DNA from: Numida meleagris
Lineage: Eukaryota > Chordata > Aves > Galliformes > Numididae
Assembly (NCBI RefSeq): GCF_002078875.1
Contig: NC_034413.1
Location: forward strand, 62,364,453 to 62,428,452
Reading direction: 5' to 3'
Length of the DNA: 64,000 nt
Part shown: positions 27,401 to 36,989 of the stretch, piece after piece
How the letters are laid out: each line of letters starts with the position of its first letter
How positions within the stretch are numbered: position 1 is the stretch's first letter
Program-made: the position numbers and the translations under genes
Notes under the pieces: model-generated
The model's database searches: none
What the model was told of the DNA's origin: nothing
Seen by the model: the letters and a program-made list of their open reading frames with translations, nothing else

Positions 27401-30400
27401 GGGGACCCCACAGCAGGCCGCTGTCAGGCTAGTGAAAGATAATAGAGGATACTCTTTGAAACCCAGCTCCCTTCTCCACACCACTAACCTCTGCCCCGGG
27501 CAAGGAATTCAGGGGTGCTTCCTCAGCTGGGCAGCCCAGAGCTAGCCAGGGCTTAAAGGATGCCACAGGCCTCCAGCAAAAAAAAACTCCTCCATACAAA
27601 GTTGTAACAGTCCTGGGCAATCTGCTCTATGAGGCCCTGCCTGAGCAGGATTTAGACCAGGTAGCTTCCAGAGGTCCCTTCCAACCTCTGCCGTTCTGCA
27701 ATTCTGTAATGTCACGTTTTTGTCAGCACAATTCTTAATGCAGAGTTGAACAGAAGGTCACAAACCTCAAGCACAAATGCCACAGCTCCCAGTTGCTGGA
27801 AAAACTTCAGGTGCAATGCAAGTACAACAAATACACACATTAAGAGCTAGATTCCTGAGGTAAATGCCCAAATTAATAAGGTATCTTCAGGCATGCTCTG
27901 GAAACTTGTTCCTTGCAAAATTAGGGACTATCTCTTACAGACTCAGAAACAAAGTACAGGAGCCACATTTGATTGCCCAGAGCTCTACCTCTGCCTACAT
28001 GTGTACCTTCACAAAGACGCCTGCGGAGGAAACCCCAAAAGAACCAACACTTGCTGGCCCCAATGCTCAGGACCCTCAGCATTACCTGGATCGAGGTGCG
28101 AAAAAGACCCAATGACAAAGTCAAGTGTAGAGACAGCCAGCAGGAAGAGCAGCAGGAGCTGGAGGCGGATGATCCACTTCACCCCGGCCAGGTTGATCCC
28201 AAGCAGCCCCAGCAGCACTGCCAGGGAAATGCCCCGCACTGCCCAGATGTTGCTGAGGTTCAGTACATCCGCGATGGACTCTGCAAAGCCGGTGATGTAC
28301 ATGGCACCTGCAACACACTGAAGGACAGAGGTCTGTGAGCATCCTGTGGGTGCAGTGCCCGCAGCAGGGCTCAGCCAGAGATTTGCTGCCACGCGGCAAT
28401 GTTTAAGGTGACTCTGGCCTACAGGCACTGAACCTTACTGCCACAACAGAGGACACCGTCAGGGCAGTACGGGTAAGGCACTGTATGTACTGCCTGGGTA
28501 AACACAGTAAGCAACCAGCAACTTTCCACTGGCTTTAAAATCTACCCCCAATTAACATTCCGGAAGAAACCACACTGGCTTACCCAAGGAAGAAGAGGAT
28601 GAGTCAACCTTTTTACGCTCCTTCTATTTTTCTGAAGAAAAGGATCCTAGTCAAACACCTGCCTGAAGAGCAAGCCACATGCTTCTCCCCTCCCTGCTTC
28701 CTGGGGTTTACTTTTAACTCTGTATTTAGCTTGGATGTAAAGCCTGATGCTTCACCAGCTCCCTGTCTCGTTCCTGGAAGGCAGCCTGCACATTTGAGGA
28801 GTGCATGTTGTGCAGCCCATGCTCCCTAAGCACTTGGGAAAGCTGTTTATTTCCCTTGCCACAGAGCAGGACGAGCGCCCTTCCCAGGTGGCCAGTCCGT
28901 AGGAAGGGCCATCCGCAGCACAGGAAAACAGCTGCAGGTTCAGCCCTCAGATCACCCTATGGTGCAGCAATCCCAATTCCAGAGGTTCCCGTAATGGGCA
29001 TTTCAGCAACACTCCCTTTCAGTACACAGCATACCTGGGAAACCAAACCAGGGTATGCAGCTGCATATTGGCACCAGTAAGGTCTGTTAGGAGGATACTC
29101 AGAAAAGAGCAAAGCAGGAGAGAGCTTCAACACCTCAAATATCCTTGAAGCCTTCCCTTCAATAAAACATGACATCTCCAGCAGATTGAGGTAGGGTGCC
29201 TGTGAAGTCCCTACTCCACCTTGCACAGTAACAAACCACGACCCCAGAGGCCCTGCAACAAGGGGTTCTTTCTTGGGGTTTGAACTACCCATCTTGAAAT
29301 CAGAACAGAATTTCTAGGCTGAATGCTTGCAGAAATCAGTTCCTTAAGAACCTTTGCAAGACACACAATTCGCTGCGTGAAGAACATCGATTTTCAACAC
29401 CCAGACAAGTGCTGCCTTTACCTTTGCTTTCAGCAGAAAGCTATTTTAGGGCTGCAGAACCTTCTTTTTCTTTGAACAGTTCTCACTGTGAGCCACTCCA
29501 GAAAAGGAGACTGCTGAGAGGAGCACCAAATCCCACCCCTGAAGCCAAAGCTGCCAGAACCAAGCATGTGCTGGTCTCTGTAGGGCCTGGTATAGGTGTG
29601 CCAGACTTGATTAGGGGAGATTCAGGTTGAATGTTAGGAAACACTTCTCAGAAAGAGTGGTGAGGCACTGGCACAGGCTGTCCAGGGAAGTGGTGGAGCC
29701 ACCGTCCCTGGAGGTGTTCACAAACCACAGAGATGTGGCACTGAGGGACATGGCCAGCAGGCATGGTAGAGATGGGTTAGGGCTGAACTTCATGATGTTA
29801 GTGGTCTTTTCCAACCTTGATGGTTCTGTGATGAAGCATTTCAACCAGAGCATCACAAGAGGACCCCACGCTGGGTCCCAGCCCACCTGTGCAGCATGCC
29901 CTGGGATGCTGAGCAACCTCTTATTGCTGAAGGCAGCAAGACCATGTACCCGGTTTCTACCCCATGAAGCACTCCACATAACACGGAGTTACAGTGCTCC
30001 GTGTGCAGCTTGCAGCAGAGATGCAGCTCACAGCTGGTGCAGAAAAAGACAGAAAAAGTCCACTGAGCACAGCCAAAGAGAAGGGAAACACATCAGCTTT
30101 CGGGAGCACGCAAAGCATTTCTCTGCAAGATGCCAATTCCCACCCTGCAGCCCCCATGCGTGCTGGATGCCTCGCTACAGGATGGGGCTGCCAGAGGCCA
30201 GGTTTTACGGCCCCTGGGAGAGGCTGCAACCTGATTGCTTTCCCAGACAGGGTCCGCTCGGAGAGCAGGAGTGGAAAATATTACAGGAAGGATTCTCATG
30301 TGTGGCCCATTTCCATATCTTGGCTTATAACTGCATTCGATTTGTATTTTATGGACACTTGCTTTTAATCTGAAGTGAAAGGAAAAGAGGGGATTCTTTT

Positions 30401-33400
30401 TGGTTTTTAAGTGTTTTCAGAAATTGCTGCAAGTCAGTTATTTAAAAACAAACTTCAATAAAAATTCTTCCCTGCTCACTCCATTTTAGACTATTCATCA
30501 CAACTTTACAGGGGGAGGGGGTTAAGTCACCACAGATTTAAGAGATCACTTTCCATTCCTTATGTTTACTATGCATGTGTTTCAGTGCTCCGCCACCACG
30601 GCTCCTCAGGGCCATTCAGAAAACACAGAAATTGTGACTTTCTTCTCAAGACACCACTTGGCTGTGCCCTTACCTCTGCCCAGCTCCTGTCCCACACCAG
30701 CTCCACTTCTGCCCCACTTGGAGAAGCAGCCAAAGCTCGCCTGGTCCACATGCTCCCCACATCCCCAAGGGCATGGTGAGCACATCAAGGACAACGTGGC
30801 AGCCCAGAGGGCTCTTTGCTTTAGGTGGCCACCCTGGCCACTCCCGTTCAGCTGGATTTAAGTCTCCTTAAGGGCAAGGCATGTCTTGGCACCAAGGGTA
30901 CTTTGGGAATGTAAGGTATGTTCTGCACAAAAACCAACTCCTCTGCCAGTTTAACTACGCCAAGTGCCATTTGGCCTGCTCTTATGGATACATTCAGAAA
31001 GATTCATGTTTCTAATTTTTCTTTTTCATTTATCTTCTTGTGTTTCTACTTACCTGGCCAAAAATATAAAGAAGCCCAATGGTCCCCCCGACTTGACCTC
31101 CAAGGACGGTAGAGATCATGGAGTAGACGCCTCCACTTCCAATGCTGCACTTCTCGCACACCCCAATTCCAGACAGGACTGTCACCAGAGCAACCAGGAC
31201 CACAAAAGACACCAGAAACATGCCCATTACAACACCAGTGTTTCCCTGCAATGAGAAAAGAAAACAATAATGAAAACCAAGTCGGACAAGAAAAATTGGT
31301 TGAGACAGAAAAAGGACCCATCCGCTTCCAGGTACTTGTGATCAATGGCTACGGAGTCATTACAGATGAAAAAGAAAAACAAAACCTCAACACACACCCT
31401 AATTATCTAATTAACGTAACTGATTGCCAAATTCGCAGCTCCTATTGATGCCCTTTTGAAGGAGAGCTGCCTCCTCCTGTGGCTGGACAGACCCTTCCAT
31501 GATAAGGCTCTGCTCCATCACCGGGTTGCTGCATGAATCATTGATTCTGGCCTCTGGTTGAGAAAGGATGATGTCAAACAATGACTCAACGACCACGGGG
31601 AGGGGGTTGCTGCCATCGCCATGTTTCATTATGTTTGAGAGTGAAATATTAACAAACAATAAATAAACAGAACACTTTCAGAACAAAAAGCAGTTTCAAA
31701 ACCGAACATTTGGGAGTCGTGACAACTGATTTATTAAAACCGGAGTTTTAATTTATCACAACATTTACCTTTAAAAGCTCTAATGCTTCCAAACGATGAG
31801 ATAACAAAGAACAAAACCCCCAGGGAAACACTGCCTGGAAGATACATAATGCACCCAGAGGCCACCGCACGCGGGGCTTTATCTGCCCGCTGTATGCAAA
31901 GTAGCAGGTGGCTCTCTCAATTTCCTCACACGCATTTTGTGCACAGGATTTCGCCCTGCTGATAAAAACTTCCTTCCTGCTCCGGGTAGAGGAAGCACCA
32001 GGGAGGAGCGGCCGCAGCCAAAGCTGTGGGGTGAGCAGGACAGCCTGTGTGCAGCGCAGGGTACCCATGCTCGGGGCACTCCGTTTGCCATTTGTGGCAG
32101 TGCTTCCTATGTGCAGTGAAAGCACGTCTTCCACAGAGCCAAGGAGAAGGCACTTAGCTCTTCCATGCAAATTCAAGCGCCTCTTCCGCACTCAGGCTCT
32201 TCCAAACCTCTCTCTCACGGCCGTAATTTATTTTCCAAAAGTTTTGCTCCGTGCTCCAGCCCACCTTCCCCTGCTGACAAATCGCTTAGTGCAGCACGCA
32301 GCCAGCCCAACTGCATCATCAGAAGCCTCTCCCGGTGCCCAGTGCTCCGTCCACGTCTGGCTTCCCTTCCTCTGCCTCGACTCGTATTTCAGGCCCTGTC
32401 CCATCGCTCCTCTCTAGCCTTGTTCCCTCTTCTCCCACTCCGGTAGTTACTAAGGTCACGTTAGCCTTGATATGGGTTTGTTTATTACCAGCACTGCTTC
32501 TCATCCTTGGGGCTGGTTGAAATCCCAGATCTCTCTTTATTTTTTTTTTTTCCTTCCCCTAGTTTCTGCTTTTTGCAAAACAACAGAAACACATCCAGGA
32601 TGTTACTATCATCATAAAATCCTATTTTGGTTCCGCATCCCATGGCCTTTGACAGGGCTCTATCTGGTCAGTGGGGAACGGAGCCAAGGTTTGTTACAAA
32701 TGCAGCTGCTGGCGGGGTCAGCCCACAGCCCAATACAACCCAACACTCCTTAAAAAGGACAATTGTTCCTTTTCTTCCATAGCTTACCCTAAGGTTAAAA
32801 GGGTTAATAAATAAGACACGCTTCAGTTAAAATGAAAAAAAAAAGCACACACATGCAAACATGCACATGGCCTTGGGCTTTTCCAGACCCTGAAGGAGGC
32901 ACCAGGCAAGCGCAGCAGCTGGTTAATGGGCAACGCGGGGGTTTAGGCAGAATAAAGGTTCAACACCAGGGCCAGGAGAGCACGAACTCCTTCCTACAGA
33001 TCACCAGTGGGAGGAAGGCAGAACTAGGAAGCAAAAGCCCTGATTATTTATGCACGCACGCTGGAAGGATGGAGTGTAAGTGGGCAGTGCAGCAGTTACT
33101 GAACACATCTGGAAGACTGAGGTCTCCTGCAACTGCAGGCATTACCAACCCCAGCTCTGGAAGTTTACAGCAAAAGCCTGACTGCAAATGGATCCACGTA
33201 CATGTGTCCCCTGCCACGTGTACTCTGCCAGCCCTGACTTCTCCTCCCTTCCCTTTCATGCTGTCTTCCAGCTGCTCCAGTTTTTATTTACTTACTTTAT
33301 TTTTATTTGTGCTCGTTCCAGCAGTAACTCGCTTTCACAGAGGTGACGTGGAGGAAATCAGATCAAGAGGAAAAGGGAGCTAGGAGAATCATACCGGCTT

Positions 33401-35202
33401 CTTCAGACTGCAGCTCCCACCAAAACGCACTAGCCACGTTTCAGCTGGAAGAGGCGAGGTGAAGAGCACAGCAGCAGGGATCAGTGGAATGCAGGAGTGC
33501 ACAGTGCCGTAGCGAGGGAACAGCCCCATCGCATCTCAGCTGCCCTGTGGATTCACCCAGTTCTGTAGCTCTTTCTTCACTGTGGGTCCCAGTATTCCCT
33601 CTAGTTGCCTTCAGTGAAGCAATGTTCAATATAGAGTGCAAGTTTCTTCCCACTCCTTTTGGAAGATGTCCACTATGCCTGTGACACGAACTTGTGCTTG
33701 TGACGCAGACTGAGCCTGAAGCTCAAATTCCACCATTCCCTGGAGATGCTTTCCTTTTACTGAGGGGAAATCGTAAGGGACAGCACAATGTGTTGCAGCA
33801 GGAACAGTCCCACACTGCAGAGCAAGAGAGAAGAGACAGGCTCCGACCCTGGGCAAGTTGCTGGGTTCATACACGGGAGCCCCTTGGGCAGCAAGGACAC
33901 TTCCACCTGGCTGAGGACTGCCCATCCAAGACACACTGGGGATCGGAACTAATGCAGATATGCTTGGAAGAAATCTGCCTCAGTGGTGCTGGAAAAATGG
34001 CAAAGTAGCTCTAACTATAGCAACGTGCATTATCTGAAAAGCAATTCTGCCTCAGCAGCACAACATCAGGATGTCCCTGTTTTCAGTCTAGGCTGGTGGT
34101 TGCGGTGCTGCTTTTCCTTTTCGGAAAGCTAAAATAGAAATGCTTAAGAAGACCACTTTTCATAGAAGGTTCTACAAAAATGGAATGTAGAAACCTAGAA
34201 CCTCAAGAAATGTTTAGATACAGCGTTCAAGAAACGTTTAGATATAGCGTTGAGAGACATGGTTTAGTGGGGTTATTGGTGGTAGGTGGATGGTTGGACT
34301 GGATGATCTTGTAGGTCTTTTCCAACCTAGCTAATTCTATGATTCTATGATTCTGAAAAGCTGAGAAATACCAGAAGACTTCACCAACTCACTGCCTATG
34401 AGCAGCACAAACCCAAGAACACTAAGGAGCTGATGGAAAAGAGAGCTGAGGAGGAAATGATCTACTCCCATTCCCACGTTCAATCGAATCAGCCCTCACT
34501 CACCACAAGCCATCCTGTCCTCAGGAAAAGAACCACTCCAAAAATGTTGATCATGCAGGAGGTGAAGACGCCATCCCACGTCCCAAAAAGCACCGGCTCC
34601 CACATGAACAGCTGGATCTTCCACCAGGGCCTGCTCTGCGTCTGGGATCCCTGGAAGAAAGCAGTGACTTAGTTTCATCTCTTACGCTCTACAGGCAGGC
34701 TGCAGAAGTGGAGTGAAGGTCGATGACCATTACTGACACAGGGCTTGCCACCAATGAGCGCCAAGATGAGACTCAGCCCCAACTTCGGAATTGTTGTGCT
34801 TCAGAAGGCCAGGCTGGATGGGGCTTTGGGCAATCTGATCTAGCAGGTGGCAACTAGCCCATGGCATGGGGTTGGAACTGGATGAGCTTTGAGGTCCCCA
34901 TCAAGATGAGCAGGCTCACTGCAATGTCTCTTGGAGGAGAACACAAACTAGGTTGGATAGACTGGGGCTGGAAGAATAGGTTCAAGTAGCTCTGTCATCA
35001 CACAAAGCCAACAGACTGGGGATGAGAACACCGCATTTCCAGAGGAGACAAAGGACACGTGCAAATTTCAGAGCTGCTGAAGCCAACAGCTGAAACCTCC
35101 AGGGACGTGTGAGGGGAGATGGCTCCCACGTACCTGCTGGGCCTCCTCGTGGAACAGCTCCTGCACGTGGCCCTCACCTCTGGCACCATGCGGGATGTTC
35201 AT
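1..35202 (-). CDS. SLC12A8: SLC12A8, solute carrier family 12 member 8 (partial, 9 coding exons, C-terminus beyond window)
   Basis: The protein is a multi-pass transporter of the SLC12/APC superfamily (also called CCC9). The family carries cations with chloride; mammalian SLC12A8 has been reported, with dispute, as a nicotinamide mononucleotide transporter. Coding exons, read in order: 35202-35134, 34650-34504, 31245-31054, 28317-28086, 13668-13555, 6935-6848, 5768-5681, 3011-2865 and 436-1. All junctions are GT/AG and keep frame, giving 504 complete codons plus one base; the human protein, from memory, has about 714. Landmarks are VQELFHE near the N-terminus, [79 protein letters not shown] and [20 protein letters not shown]. 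About ten hydrophobic segments are visible. An N-glycosylation sequon (NNT) lies in a loop before residue 240. Identity rests on near-continuous agreement with remembered human SLC12A8. Confidence 0.95.
437..2864 (-). other. SLC12A8: SLC12A8 intron
   Basis: No further exon, RNA gene or clear interspersed repeat was recognised. There is a short A run near 2635-2647. Confidence 0.8.
2865..3011 (-). CDS. SLC12A8: SLC12A8 coding exon, residues 311-359 (TM8)
   Basis: This exon is 147 bases, phase 0 at both ends. The acceptor is GCTCCAG|GTA and the donor GGG|GTTAGT, which departs from the usual purine at +3 (T instead of A or G). It encodes [20 protein letters not shown], then [20 protein letters not shown] and PMLAFLGRG. 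The next exon begins KGPNK, reproducing the human order GKGPNK. Confidence 0.95.
3012..5680 (-). other. SLC12A8: SLC12A8 intron
   Basis: No recognisable gene or repeat beyond a T run at about 4825-4842. Confidence 0.8.
5681..5768 (-). CDS. SLC12A8: SLC12A8 coding exon, residues 281-310 (TM7)
   Basis: This exon is 88 bases. The acceptor is GTTTGCAG|GTGG and the donor GAAG|GTAACT. It completes the serine codon, then encodes [20 protein letters not shown] and RYDFMIAEK. The human equivalent, from memory, is WFLYIIFVFLLGAICTREAL, so the match is strong. Confidence 0.95.
6848..6935 (-). CDS. SLC12A8: SLC12A8 coding exon, residues 253-281
   Basis: This exon is 88 bases. The acceptor is AATATAG|GT and the donor CCTC|GTAAGT. 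It encodes [20 protein letters not shown] followed by GSLAAIGT and the first two bases of a serine codon. It joins the 13555 donor to complete [13 protein letters not shown], a conserved core motif. Confidence 0.94.
10177..10264. repeat. Palindromic MITE-like repeat
   Basis: The ends are GGGCCAAATT and AACTTAGCCC, imperfect inverted repeats. Inside, GATGTAAGCTGGCAC pairs with GTGCCAACTTACATC (one non-Watson-Crick position of 15), and TCCAC pairs with GTGGA around the centre. The form resembles old palindromic repeats I associate with reptile and bird genomes, with GGGCCAAAT ends and a central ACTCCA word. I cannot name the family, so the assignment to a DNA-transposon derivative is inference. 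Confidence 0.65.
10747..11203 (+). mobile_element. CR1 retrotransposon, 3' fragment
   Basis: The fragment follows the CR1 3' end in order: ACTGGAGCGTGTCCGGAGAA, GAGAAGAGGAGGCTCAGGGG, TCTCTACAACACCCTGAAAG, TTCAGGTTGGATATTAGGAA, and the terminal ATGATTCTATGATTCTA. It is 5'-truncated as usual for CR1 and carries many substitutions, so it is an inactive copy. It is antisense to SLC12A8. Confidence 0.95.
13555..13668 (-). CDS. SLC12A8: SLC12A8 coding exon, residues 215-252 (extracellular loop, TM6 start)
   Basis: This exon is 114 bases. The acceptor is TTTGCAG|AGC and the donor ACAG|GTACAG. It encodes [20 protein letters not shown], then [17 protein letters not shown]. The NNT tripeptide is a candidate N-glycosylation site in a loop expected to face outward. 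FFPAATG begins a conserved family segment. The upstream intron, about 14.4 kb, is the largest seen in this gene. Confidence 0.95.
15528..15620 (-). mobile_element. CR1 3' end fragment (degraded)
   Basis: The stretch GAATCACACAACAACCCAGG then TAGGAAGGGACTTCAAAGAT matches the reverse complement of the CR1 terminal region, with several changes. It is short, so the call is moderate. Confidence 0.55.
20645..20840 (-). mobile_element. CR1 retrotransposon, 3' fragment
   Basis: It reads as the reverse complement of a CR1 end: ATGATAGAATGGTTTGGGTT, TTTAAGATCATCTAGTTCCC, ACCAGGTTGCTCAAAGCCC, and GGCAACCTGTTCCAGTGTC. It is in sense orientation relative to SLC12A8. Confidence 0.93.
22010..22077 (+). mobile_element. 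CR1 3' tail fragment
   Basis: GCTTGAGGTCTCTTCCAACC, then CAAGCCGTTCTATGATTCTA, is the diagnostic CR1 tail. Only the last 65 or so bases are kept. Confidence 0.88.
22250..22314. repeat. T-rich low-complexity tract
   Basis: Two long T runs separated by a short AT-rich segment, followed by TTTATTTTATTTTG. Confidence 0.85.
23984..24016. repeat. (TAT)n within T runs
   Basis: Five TAT units flanked by T runs. Confidence 0.85.
27605..27708 (+). mobile_element. CR1 3' tail fragment
   Basis: TTCCAGAGGTCCCTTCCAAC, then CTCTGCCGTTCTGCAATTCT, matches the CR1 end with a decayed terminal octamer. Upstream, CTGGGCAATCTGCTCTATGA also fits the element. Confidence 0.85.
28086..28317 (-). CDS. SLC12A8: SLC12A8 coding exon, residues 137-214 (TM3 end to TM5)
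   Basis: This exon is 232 bases and ends in phase 1. The acceptor is GTCCTTCAG|TGT and the donor CCAG|GTAATG. It encodes [20 protein letters not shown], then NIWAVRGIS, a leucine-rich helix through [20 protein letters not shown], and [17 protein letters not shown]. The split glutamate codon is completed by the AG at the start of the next exon (13668), giving HLDPEHGF as in human. Confidence 0.96.
28318..31053 (-). other. SLC12A8: SLC12A8 intron
   Basis: It carries the CR1 fragment at 29608-29833. No other feature was recognised. Confidence 0.8.
29608..29833 (+). mobile_element. CR1 retrotransposon, 3' fragment
   Basis: TTCAGGTTGAATGTTAGGAA, AAGAGTGGTGAGGCACTGGC, ACAGGCTGTCCAGGGAAGTG and GGTCTTTTCCAACCTTGATG are CR1 phrases. 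It overlaps a 248-codon plus-strand open frame, which is therefore not a gene. Confidence 0.93.
31054..31245 (-). CDS. SLC12A8: SLC12A8 coding exon, residues 73-136 (TM2-TM3)
   Basis: This exon is 192 bases, phase 0 at both ends. The acceptor is CATTGCAG|GGA and the donor CAG|GTAAGT. It encodes [10 protein letters not shown], a hydrophobic helix ([16 protein letters not shown]), then [20 protein letters not shown] and [18 protein letters not shown]. The glycine-rich [10 protein letters not shown] stretch is characteristic of the core fold in this family. In my memory of the human protein the loop reads GVGERSS, so two cysteines appear here in place of Gly and Ser. Confidence 0.96.
31246..34503 (-). 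other. SLC12A8: SLC12A8 intron
   Basis: It carries the CR1 tail at 34199-34353. The stretch 31900-33400 is GC-richer but has no recognised exon. Confidence 0.8.
34199..34353 (+). mobile_element. CR1 3' tail with internal tandem duplication
   Basis: The tail is GGTCTTTTCCAACCTAGCTA followed by two ATTCTATG octamers. Near its start two 24-base copies lie side by side, CAAGAAATGTTTAGATACAG plus CGTT and CAAGAAACGTTTAGATATAG plus CGTT, differing at two sites. Confidence 0.92.
34504..34650 (-). CDS. SLC12A8: SLC12A8 coding exon, residues 24-72 (TM1)
   Basis: This exon is 147 bases, phase 0 at both ends. The acceptor is CTTCCAG|GGA and the donor GTG|GTGAGT. It encodes [20 protein letters not shown] followed by a hydrophobic first membrane segment ending LFLRTGWLV. 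This is the family's conserved entry into the transporter core and matches human SLC12A8 almost residue for residue. The exon starts with GSQTQS, where the human protein has a different short linker. Confidence 0.95.
34806..34900 (+). mobile_element. CR1-like 3' fragment, degraded
   Basis: AGGCTGGATGGGGCTTTGGG, GCAATCTGATCTAGCAGGTG and GAACTGGATGAGCTTTGAGG resemble CR1. The terminal octamers are missing. It lies in the short intron between SLC12A8 exon 2 and the TM1 exon. Confidence 0.75.
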
Positions 35203-35328
35203 CCTGCCCTTTGCACTGCCTCTGCCCTGCGGCTGGTGGGGCTGAGCCCAGCACATCAGCTCTTCTCCTCTGTTGAACTCCTGCAGCACATGATCCGCCG
35301 ATGTAGGTTCATGGTCTTACTGCTCTTC
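35134..35328 (-). CDS. SLC12A8: SLC12A8 exon 2: 5' UTR plus first coding segment (coding 35202-35134)
   Basis: The acceptor at 35330-35329 follows a strong pyrimidine tract (CCTTCTGTCTGTCCTCC then TTCCACAG). The donor at 35133 is CAG|GTACGT. The chosen start at 35202 has A at -3 and encodes [20 protein letters not shown], then AQQ; the VQELFHE..AQQ part matches the human N-terminus. A second in-frame ATG lies 18 codons upstream at 35256 in a weaker context (C at -3). The leader also contains a short upstream ORF, listed separately. The start is therefore probable, not certain; the exon itself is well supported. Confidence 0.85.
35256..35315 (-). promoter_or_regulatory. Upstream ORF in SLC12A8 leader
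   Basis: Within the leader part of exon 2, an ATG with A at -3 opens a 19-codon frame, MNLHRRIMCCRSSTEEKS preceding a TGA at 35258-35256. The stop overlaps the next ATG as TGATG. That ATG is in frame with SLC12A8. This layout would be expected to limit translation of the main frame or favour reinitiation. The inference depends on exon 2 starting at 35328; no expression evidence is available. Confidence 0.45.
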
Positions 35329-35790
35329 CTGTGGAAGGAGGACAGACAGAAGGCACTGCCGCTGCTTCTGTGCCTGCAGAAGCGTGAGGTTGTTAGCCAA
35401 CCAGAGCAGGCGGCCGATGCTGAACCACAGAGCGCAACACCACCGCAACACTCTCTCAGCTCTAACACTTAACAGCCCTTGGTGGGCTTTGCTCAGTCCG
35501 TTCCTGATGCTGGCAACCCCAGCATCCTGCAGCACTAGCCTCACAGCTTCCTTATGCGCTGTCTGGGAGAAGTATTTCCTTTCACTTGGCTTTAAATCTG
35601 GCGCCTGCTCTTTCTATTCCATTCTCCCCCACTGTTATGACATGAGACATACAGAGCACTTCCCAGCACCACTAACAGCTGCACAGCCCTTATCACCTTC
35701 CCCTCAGCTGTGCTGTTTTGCAGACTATAGCCCTGCCTCTATAGCCTCTGCCTGACAGAGGGCCCTGCTACCCTGCTCTCTTCCAGTGCA

Positions 35791-36103
35791 GTGATGGTAA
35801 GGAAAGGAGCTTGTGGTGAGGTGGGAGTCAGCCTCTTCTTTCTGGTAAAAGCCACAGGACAAGAGGCACTGGCCTCAAGTTGTGCCAGGGGAGGTTCAGG
35901 TTGGATATTAGGAAAAACTTACTCTCAGAAAGAGTGGTGAGGCACTGGCACAGGCTGCCCAGGGAGGTGGTGGAGTCACCGTCCCTGGAGGTGCTCAAGG
36001 ACTGTGGAGATGTGGCACTGAGGGACGTGGTCAGTGGGCACGGGTTGATGGTTGGATTCGATGATCTTAGCGGTCTTTTTCAACCTTAACGATTCTGTAA
36101 CCC
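35791..36103 (+). mobile_element. CR1 retrotransposon, 3' fragment
   Basis: CCTCAAGTTGTGCCAGGGGA, GGTTCAGGTTGGATATTAGG, CAGGCTGCCCAGGGAGGTGG and GATGATCTTAGCGGTCTTTT are CR1 consensus-like phrases. The copy ends AACGATTCTGTAAC. It lies in SLC12A8 intron 1, antisense to the gene. Confidence 0.95.
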
Positions 36104-36713
36104 TACCAGAAGGGAAAAGCTGGCACAAGCAGTTCTCTGGGGATTTCATTCCCACAGATGACCCAGTAGGAACCACTGCCCTCCTGGATACCTAAGGCCA
36201 GGCATCTGAGGGTTTCCTTCCTTCTTCTCAGAGTTAGAAGACCCCAAGCCCATATGCAGGCAATGTTCTCCTGACATCACCCCCTCTTCTATTATTTAAT
36301 TCTACAGCCACTTACACACCTGAATTTAGCCTACACCGAGGCAAACACTGCATGCAGGCAGGGCATAAACCACAAGAGTGAGAGCCAAGCACGCAGCCAT
36401 GGCAAACCCATCTGACTGCCAGGCCCTGAGTGAGATGGGAAGGTAAGAGAAGTAAGGCAGCAGGCTGCAGGGCACCGCTGCACATGGGAGCTCCCAACCT
36501 GCTCCAGGTTGTTCACCTGTTCTTCACTTACCCCACACGCTCACCCCGCTCCTTTTCCACAAGCGCTGTGTGAGCACAGCCCGGTACAATGCAAGCAGTG
36601 GGACATCGCCAGGGCCCCGTGTGGCACTACCCCCTCACTCGGTGGGATCCATCGCTCAGCGCTGCCGGGAAAGCAGCCCCGGCCCGGCTCACTGCTGCAC
36701 CTTCCTTTTCCTA

Positions 36714-36985
36714 TTTCCTTCTTTTATTTTCCCTCCCTCCCCTTTTGTTGTTGTTCTTTTTTTTCCGTTTCCCCCTTTCTCTGCCTCTCATTTGCCTTCT
36801 TTCCCCCCATTTTTGCCTCTTTTTTTTTTTTTTGCTTTCTTTTCCTCCTTTTTGCCTTTTTTTTTCTTTCCCCCCCATTTTTGCCTCTTTTTTTCTTTTT
36901 CCCCATTTCTGCCTCTTTTTATTTTTTTTTTCTTTCCTTCCCCCCATTTTTGCCTCTTTTTTTGCTTTCTTTTTCCCCTTCCCTA
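36714..36985. repeat. Polypyrimidine minisatellite beside the SLC12A8 promoter
   Basis: About 270 bases of nearly pure C/T on the plus strand. A degenerate unit of the form CCCCCCATTTTTGCCTCTTTTT recurs about four or five times, separated by T and TTTC runs. On the SLC12A8 sense strand it is polypurine. It lies in the first intron, immediately downstream of the candidate first exon. Long open frames across it are composition artefacts. Confidence 0.85.
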
Positions 36986-36989
36986 TCCC

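Larger units (their letters stand above)
13669..28085 (-). other. SLC12A8: SLC12A8 large intron (about 14.4 kb)
   Basis: The intron contains four CR1 fragments (15528, 20645, 22010 and 27605) and T-rich tracts at 22250-22314 and 23984-24016. The flanking exons join directly in the known protein order (HLDP|EHGF), so no constitutive coding exon is expected inside. Nothing else was recognised. Confidence 0.8.

Noticed and set aside
29627..30373. 248-codon plus-strand open frame
   Set aside because: Its first part is a CR1 3' fragment and the rest has no recognisable domain or splice support; it lies antisense within an SLC12A8 intron.
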